This document shows positions 57,945 through 64,000 of a stretch of DNA of 64,000 nucleotides, one piece after another. The DNA is taken from the NCBI RefSeq assembly GCF_947179515.1, contig NC_067473.1, positions 123,491,909 through 123,555,908 on the forward strand, given 5' to 3'. The position numbers and the translations under genes are program-made. Numbering within the stretch: the first letter of the stretch is position 1; each line of letters begins with the position of its first letter. The notes under the pieces were generated by a model. The model saw only the letters and a program-made list of their open reading frames with translations. It was not told the DNA's origin and searched no databases. This DNA is from Apodemus sylvaticus (lineage: Eukaryota > Chordata > Mammalia > Rodentia > Muridae).

Positions 57945-58578
57945 TTTTGACTAGATTTAAGGCCATATCCATGGGAAAGAATGATACTGAAAATCTGACA
58001 AAGAAACCACAGTTGTATAAGCCTCAATGTTGAACCTACTACTATTATTTTGCTAAATGGACACAGCACCAAGCATCCCTTTAAATATGTATTTCTCTAC
58101 CCATGGAGTAATATGGTTCTCAGCTCTCATTAGAGAATGCTCTTTGTGTCATGGATGACAGCTAACAGGGAAAGTCACATGGTCAGCCACGTAAGTACAT
58201 CTATATCGCATGCCTTCATCCCAAGCTTGGGGACAATCAGAGGGGCAGAAAGGTTGTAAGAATCAGAGGTCAGGGAAATGATAGTGAAACAGTGTCTTCT
58301 GTACAGGACAGGACCACTGCACTCATGAGCTCCCTGTGGCTGTGGATGCCTTCACAGGACTATGCGAGATCAAATCAACTAACCTTCCCAGCATGGAACA
58401 GTAAGGGCTCACAAGTCCTGACCCCTAGGTGAGAAGTTATTGACAACCAACTGATGGCTTCTGGGAGAGGGAGAATCAGTTTTCTTAAAGAATATGGCCC
58501 TTAACAGTTATCAACCATGCTTCTGTGGATGACCCAATATCCATGAATATGTAAGCCATACAAACTGGAGTGGACAAA
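57945..58578 (+). mobile_element. Rodent L1 (Lx type) 3' UTR, first part
   Basis: AGATTTAAGGCCATATCCATGG, TCTACCCATGGAGTAATATGG, AAGGTTGTAAGAATCAGAGGTC, CAGTGTCTTCTGTACAGGAC, TTATTGACAACCAACTGATGGC and ATGACCCAATATCCATG lie in Lx 3' UTR order. An LTR splits the element. Confidence 0.8.
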
Positions 58579-58970
58579 TGCTCTAGTCTACTTTTATTTC
58601 CATGGTGAACACCATGACCACAAGCAATTTGGGGATGAAAGGGTTTATGTGAACTCTTACAAATTAGAGTTCATCATGGAGGAAAGTCAGGGTAGGAACT
58701 CAAGGTAGGAAATGATGCAGAGGCTGAGCAGAAATGCTGTTTACTGGCTTTCTTTTCAGGCTAATGTTTAGCTAACATTTCTATACCTCCCAGGACTGCT
58801 TGCTCAAGAATGGCATTGCTCACAATGGGCTGTGTCATCTCACATTAATCATTAATCAAGAAAATGTTTCCATGGATGCTCCCAAGGCCAATCTGGAATA
58901 GGCATTTTCCGAATTGATGTTCCCTATTCCCTGATCACCCTAGTTTATGGCAAGCCGACAAACAAAGCAA
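58579..58970 (-). mobile_element. Rodent LTR nested in the L1 3' UTR
   Basis: TGCTCTAGTCTACTTTTATTTCC, GAACACCATGACCACAAGC, GGATGAAAGGGTTTATGTG, TTCATCATGGAGGAAAGTCAGGG, ATCATTAATCAAGAAAATG and GTTTATGGCAAGCCGAC are the reverse of a rodent MaLR-like LTR, the same general type as 2568-2959. ACAAA stands at 58574-58578 and again at 58971-58975, a possible 5-bp duplication, though in A-rich context. Confidence 0.78.
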
Positions 58971-59135
58971 ACAAAAACCCTAGCAATCATACTAAGTTAT
59001 AGATTTATTTTTTTTAAAGTACATGAATTTTAGAAAGGGTAGGGAGTGAGGAGTAGATTTGGGTGATATGACCAAAGGACATTTTATAAATGTATGACAT
59101 TCTCAAAGAAATAATTAAAATCTAATATTTTTTAA
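58971..59135 (+). mobile_element. Rodent L1 3' UTR, terminal part
   Basis: AAGTACATGAATTTTAGAAAGGG, GTGATATGACCAAAGGAC and GTATGACATTCTCAAAGAAATAA are the terminal Lx 3' UTR, completing the element interrupted at 58579. Confidence 0.75.
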
Positions 59136-59140
59136 AAGTT

Positions 59141-59340
59141 TGGACTTTCGAGATGGTTCAGTGTTTTAGAGCATGTATTGTTCTTCCAGAGGACTCAGGT
59201 GTGACTGCCAAGCATCCTCATGTTGGTCTTTAACATAAGCTCCCTCCTCCTCTGGACCCTGTGAGCACACATAGGGAACACAGACTCGCATTCAGGCAAA
59301 ATATCCGTGCACATAAAATAAAATTTAAAAAATTAACCCT
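59141..59340 (+). mobile_element. B2/B3 SINE
   Basis: GGACTTTCGAGATGGTTCAG, GCATGTATTGTTCTTCCAGAGGACTC, GTGCACATAAAATAAAATTT and an A-rich end. It lies just 3' of the L1 A-tail. Confidence 0.8.
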
Positions 59341-59756
59341 GGGCAAAGTTTTAATAGTCCAAGACAATATAGAAATGATTTCCTAAAATTTCTAAGTCCT
59401 CTCTTTCTGGAGACACAGATTTCTCTTTGAACTGACTTACACCTCCATAAGAATTTTGCTAAACAATTTGATGTGAAATTCTACCACCTCATACACATTT
59501 TTCTTTCAAATGCTAACTCATGTTTCTGGGTTATAATGAGAATAAGTATTCCCTTTTCATGTTCTTGTTTAGGATGTTGGTGATTATCAACTAGATTCAA
59601 TAGCACCCATTCTGCCCTGATATCCTAAAGCGCCTATTTTAGTATGCTAATAAACAGAAATCAAATACACATATAGATTTACAGTAGTCTGTGTATACAC
59701 AGAAGGTAAGAACATTCCCACCAAGTTGGAAATAAAAATGGTTATCAAACCAAAAC
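59341..59756. other. Unassigned DNA
   Basis: Nothing recognised. Confidence 0.5.
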
Positions 59757-59941
59757 CAGTGGTTCTTAACCTTCTTAACCCTTTAATACAATTCCTCATA
59801 TTGTAGTGGTCCCCCCATCATACAATTATTTTATTGCTACCTCATAACTTTACTTTTGCTACTGTTATGAATCGTAATATAAATATTTTTGTATATAGAG
59901 CTTTGCCAAAGGGGTCACAAGCTACAGTTTGAGAGCCACTG
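59757..59941 (+). mobile_element. URR1 hAT element
   Basis: CAGTGGTTCTTAACC and AGTTTGAGAGCCACTG ends; interior CCTTTAATACAATTCCTCATA and TTTGCTACTGTTATGAATCG. No clear target duplication. Confidence 0.9.
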
Positions 59942-60263
59942 AAGTATGACATTAAACACACAAAAGCAAAACGGACATCTGATGCTGCCAAGATTCTCAG
60001 GACAGAGACTGGGATTGCCAAAGAAAACCAATCTCCAAAGGTAGCAATTTGTAAAATAATGTCAGTTAACTTCAGAAAATTCTGTCCAAGCCATGTATGT
60101 TACCACAAAATGTTACTCTGGACAAAAACCACTGAACTATCTGTTACAACACTAAACTCAGATGCTGGGTGTAGATCCCCAGAGAGAAGACTACACCATA
60201 AGGGTTTGAAGCAGAGTTGGGCCACGTGTAGGAAGACAACCATCCAAGCTGATACGGAACGAA
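59942..60263. other. Unassigned DNA
   Basis: Nothing recognised. Confidence 0.5.
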
Positions 60264-60474
60264 GGCTGGAGAGATGGCTAAGAGATTACAAGCCTTTACT
60301 ACTCTTCCATAGGACTCAAGTTCAGCCTCCAGCACCCATGTAAAGAAGAGACTCATAAATACCTGTAATTTCAGGATATCTGGCATTATCCTCTGCTCTC
60401 TGCAGGCACCCATTAATGCATAGCATTCATACACAGACATATACATAATTTAAAAAAAATATTTAAAAATATTG
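60264..60474 (+). mobile_element. B2/B3 SINE
   Basis: AAGGCTGGAGAGATGGCTAAG, TACTACTCTTCCATAGGACTC, CTCCAGCACCCATGTAAAG, TTTCAGGATATCTGGCATTATCC and an A-rich tail. Confidence 0.87.
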
Positions 60475-61315
60475 ACCTGGAAGCAAGAGGAATAGCTCTC
60501 ATAGTATCAGAAGGCATTATGCAAGCTTCCAAGGGATAAAAGCAAGCCATAGTCCTATCCTAATCATGCCCAAAACCCATACCAATGACCAACATGGTAT
60601 GATATCCTCTAAAGGTACGACAGTGGCACTTACATCTTGTGGACAACAGAAGCTGTCTAATTGGACTTACAGTCAATTACATGGGAGGGAAATCATACTT
60701 GGTACTGTAAACTTTAACATCCAAACCATTCATGGCTAGTAAGGACATGGACCCTAGAGGAGGACCTACTACTATTTCCTAAATCAGTATCATTTCTAAT
60801 TGCATTCTAAATACATACTTATTCTTATACTTTTGGATATATATAGTTTTTACTTCTCATCAAAGAAGCTTCTTCTCTTTTGTGCAGATGGTGACTGCTA
60901 CAGAGATTCACAACTGGTCAAAATGCAAAGAATATATTTCTGTGGGATATCCAACAACTCCAATTGATATGCATACAATGCTACTCCTCCAAGGCTCAGG
61001 GAATATTATAAAAGAGGTAGAGGAAAGAGTATTAAGAGCTAGAGGACCACTGTGTTTGCTGTAAATAGCATCTTCTCTAAAAGTTTAACAGCATGGTCAC
61101 CTAGCTAGCACAATGACACCAGTTGGCATGGTAACATTGATGGGGAAAATCTTGCAAGTCACTACCTCTAAATAAAGAGATAATAGGCATTCAATGGCTG
61201 CCCAGAGAGGGAGAATCAATCTTCTTTAGGGATAAGCTCCCAGATAGATTATCCAATCCTTAGTAGTCAACTCTAAATATATATACATATGAGCAACACT
61301 AAATGGGCTTATCAG

Positions 61316-61365
<50 letters not shown>

Positions 61366-61565
61366 CACACACACATACATACATACACATATATACATAT
61401 ATATGTGTGTGTGTATGTATGTGTGTATGTATGTATGTATAACAATAATAAATCACAAAGTTGAGAAAAAGAAGGGAGGTGGAAGGTGTTAGAGTTGGGA
61501 GAAGGAGGGGTTGAAATGATGTAAACATAGTCCTCATTATGAAATTCCCCAAAAAATAAAAAGGT
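60475..61565 (+). mobile_element. Rodent L1 (Lx type) 3' UTR, long copy
   Basis: CAATTACATGGGAGGGAAATC, GACCCTAGAGGAGGACCTAC, CATCAAAGAAGCTTCTTCTC, GCAGATGGTGACTGCTACAGAG, ACAACTGGTCAAAATGCAAAG, CCAAGGCTCAGGGAATATTA, AGAGCTAGAGGACCACTG, GAGGGGTTGAAATGATGTAAAC and TGAAATTCCCCAAAAAATAAAAAG form a nearly complete Lx 3' UTR ending in its poly(A) signal region. A TA/CA microsatellite occupies the usual site at 61319-61440. A 60-codon frame at 60882 is UTR, not a gene. Confidence 0.88.
61319..61440. repeat. (TA)n and mirrored (CATA)/(TATG) array
   Basis: About 21 TA units, then CACATACATACATACACAT..., a centre CATATATATG at 61396-61405, and a GTGTGTATGTATG arm. The two arms form an imperfect palindrome. 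Confidence 0.95.
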
Positions 61566-62539
61566 GAGCAGAACTGTTTTACAATAGGAGAAACATCACT
61601 GGCTTCAGAACGTATTGCATTCTTGTTCATTGCCTGTGATGTTTGCCCTGAATAACTGGACACATTCATTACCAAGGCAGGTCTAATGAATTTGAGTGTC
61701 ACTCAATAAGGGAACCTGGCTGCAGAGTGAAATGGCAAGCCACCCAAAGGCAAGAAAGATTTAGCACAGGACTTAGCACTTAGAGGTCTGGGAACCTTCC
61801 CCATGTGTGAGGAAGGTGGGTCACCAGGCTTGACCTGCAAGGGTGACTTTTTGGTAGTCAGCATTAACATCCATACCTGTTGCAACACAGAGATAGGACT
61901 TGGTGGCCAATAGCCACCCGTGTCTACCTTCTATAAGATATCCTCACCACACAAAAGGTTTAACTTTGGATCAGAAGGGGTCTCCAAGACTCACTCTCAG
62001 GGCTATTGCTAACCCAGGGTGTCAGCACTGGGCATCTGTGCCAGCATTTATTAAACATTTTGAACATTTATACAACCATGAAATGACTACAAATAATTCC
62101 CTTTGTTTCTTATCATACACCAATGTAAATTGATCATCAGAACCACCTTGGAGACAAATCTCAGGGCATCACTGTGAGAGAGTTTCTACATTGGATTAAT
62201 TCTGTCAGTGGCACTAAACCTTGGACTGGGCCCTGGGCTGGATTAGGAGAAAGCATGCTGAAAACAGCATTGACCTCTCTGTTCTTGACTTTGGGTGCAA
62301 TGCCACCGCAATCTCAACTTCAGTTGTCATAATGTCCCAGCTACAGAGGACTGCACCTTCAGACTGTAAGCCAAAGTGACCTTTTCCTTCCTTATACTTA
62401 TGTATTTTCTGACACCAACAAGAGAACTAACTACTAAAAAAGGTAATCAGAAGTTCTCTTCCAAGGTTTCTGCTGCCTAACACTCTACAGCAAAAGCAAT
62501 ACATATTGAAGGCCCTATGAATGTGAGCCCCTGAAAGGG
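61566..62539. other. Unassigned DNA, 1 kb
   Basis: Nothing recognised. Confidence 0.5.
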
Positions 62540-62697
62540 AAGAATACATATTTATTTATCCATTCACTTTACAACCCAATATTAGCCTTTTCTCTCCTCC
62601 CAGGACCTCTCACACAAGTCCTTCCCCCATTCCACCTTCTCTTTCTGAGAATGGGAAGCACCCCTCTGGGTGTTACTCTCCAACTAACTACCCCCCC

Positions 62698-62734
<37 letters not shown>

Positions 62735-63135
62735 TCAAGTCACTATGGGACTAGGTACATCCTCTCCCACTGAGGCAGGGCTCGAGATCCACAGACAGGC
62801 AGGCTACAAACTCAGGGACAGCCCCTGCTCCAGTTGTTGGGGAACTTGAATGAAGACCAAGCTGCTCATCTGCTACATATGTGCAGCGGGGGCTAGGTCC
62901 AGCCAGTGATCACTCTGGTTGGTGATTCAGTCTCTGGGATCCCCCAAGGGTCCAGGTTAGTTGACTGTTGGTATGAAGTCCCTGTCCTCTTCAGGTCCCT
63001 CAATCCTTCTCCCAACTCTTCTGTAAGACTCCCCAAGCTCCATCTAATGTTTGGGTGTGAGTTCCTGCATCTCTTTCCATTGGCTGCTGAATCAACCCTC
63101 TCAGAGGGTGATTATGCCAGGTTCCTACCTACAAG
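62540..63135 (-). mobile_element. Rodent L1 3' UTR, reverse
   Basis: TTTATTTATCCATTCACTTTAC, CTTTCTGAGAATGGGAAGC, CATCCTCTCCCACTGAGGC, GACAGCCCCTGCTCCAGTTG, GACCAAGCTGCTCATCTGC, GTCCAGGTTAGTTGACTG and CTCCATCTAATGTTTGGGTG are the reverse of a murine L1 3' UTR from its 3' end inward. A (CA)14 is at 62699-62728. Confidence 0.85.
62699..62728. repeat. (AC)n microsatellite in L1 3' UTR
   Basis: About 14 AC units after a C run. Confidence 0.93.
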
Positions 63136-63139
63136 CATA

Positions 63140-64000
63140 ACAGAATAGGGGAACACTCCTATACTACAAGTGCAAACTTGTACAACCATTCTGGAAATAG
63201 ATTTAGTGGTTTTTCAGAAGATTGAGAATAGTTCTACCTCAAGACCCCGCTATACTCAAAAGATGTTCCACCACCCCACAAGGATACTTGCTGAACTATA
63301 TTCATAGCAGTTTTATTTGTAATAGTTAGAAACTGGAAAAATCTAGATGTCCCCCAACTGAAGAATGGAAAAGTAAAATGTGGTTCATTTACACAATGGA
63401 ATACTACTCAGCCATGAAAAACAAGGGCATCATAAATTTTGCAGGCAAATGAAAGGAACTAGAAAATATCATGCTGAGTGAGGTAACCCAGACCCCAAAA
63501 GACATGCATGGTATGTCCTCACTTCTAAGTGGATATTAGCTATAAGGTAAGATAACCATGCCATAATCAACAGACCCAAAGAAGTAACAAGGAGGGCCCA
63601 AGGAAAGATGGTTGAATCTTTCTCAGAAGGGGAAACAAAATAGATATTGGCAGTTGATAAAAGGAGGGAACTGTGTGGAAGAGGGGATAGGGAGGGGAGC
63701 AGGGCAGGGGCAGAAGATCATATGTTGGGAGAGAAAGGGAAAGAGAAGGGTGATTGGCCTGTGGTGGTTGGGGGCATCTCTAGGACATGACAGAGACCTG
63801 GGATGTGGGGGAGACCCCATAGGATATATGGGGGTGACTCTAGCTGAGACTCTTTGTAGTGGGGGATATGGATCCTGAAGTGGTCACTTCCTGTAGCCAG
63901 TCAGGACTCCCAGTGGAGGAGAATAAGGACACCAACTCACCTACAAAAGCTTCAACCCCCAAATCTGTCCTGTCTACAAGATACACAGGGACAAAGATAG
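63140..64000 (+). mobile_element. Rodent L1, ORF2 end and 3' UTR, cut by window edge
   Basis: GGGGAACACTCCTATACTAC, ACTTGTACAACCATTCTGG, CATTTACACAATGGAATACTACTCAGCC, AAAATATCATGCTGAGTGAGGTAACCC and TAAGTGGATATTAGC are the last part of ORF2. The 3' UTR follows (GTGGTTGGGGGCATCTC, GGGGATATGGATCCTGAAGTGG, CACTTCCTGTAGCCAG, CTGTCTACAAGATACACAGG). ORF2 is not open. The element continues beyond 64000. Confidence 0.92.

Noticed and set aside
60882..61064. 60-codon plus-strand frame with ordinary composition
   Set aside because: Lies wholly within an Lx-type L1 3' UTR that matches many other genomic copies.
63612..63878. Frames on both strands at the right edge
   Set aside because: Inside the G-rich L1 3' UTR.
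62540..64000. Twin-priming 5' inversion of one L1
   Set aside because: Both halves contain 3' UTR sequence. Twin priming would invert a more upstream segment, so two insertions or a later rearrangement fit better.

Overview
The window reads as rodent (muroid; mouse- or rat-like) nuclear DNA from an intergenic or intronic region. The evidence is the repeat content: B1, B2/B3, B4, RSINE1 and one ID-B1 dimer among the SINEs; several rodent Lx-type L1 3' UTRs; ORR1/MT-type MaLR LTRs; five URR1 hAT elements; long (CA), (CT), (GA) and (GGAA) microsatellites. Older mammalian repeats (L1M, L2, MIR, MLT1, MER20-like and Charlie-like DNA elements) lie between them. Rat-style ID clusters are absent and every copy is visibly diverged. 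Mouse against rat cannot be settled by eye. Family names come from recalled consensus features, not a search, so subfamily labels are provisional.

I found no intact protein-coding gene, rRNA, tRNA, snRNA or CRISPR array. The open frames are short and mostly lie in microsatellites or LINE/SINE/LTR sequence. A few in non-repeat DNA are flagged as weak leads: a one-stop frame at 11976-12286 (possible pseudogene), minus-strand frames at 54700-55100 and 57300-57674, and a splice-acceptor-like junction before a short acidic frame at 23323-23440.

Layout. 0-13 kb: an ancient L1 3' end, four reverse-strand rodent LTRs, B4, B1 and URR1 copies. 13-31 kb: an Lx L1 tail, B4s, MIRs, L2 pieces, two Charlie-like fragments, a second rodent L1 tail and an LTR pair at 29-30 kb. 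31-39 kb: reverse-strand old L1s, a SINE cluster, a (GGAA)n tract at the tail of a reverse L1, and MIRs. 39-42 kb is repeat-poor. 42-47 kb is a pile of old forward L1s with an MLT1-type LTR, a B2, and a tandem duplication at 46.8-47.1 kb. 48-50 kb is repeat-poor. 50-64 kb is dense: L1 ORF2, three Lx-type 3' UTRs (one split by an LTR), an ERVK-like solo LTR, ORR1, two URR1s, and two L1 tails head to head at the right edge.

Nothing here forms a recognisable gene system. The content is a layered record of insertions. Several insertions carry readable target-site duplications, which makes their boundaries and relative order unusually clear. No undescribed biological system was found.
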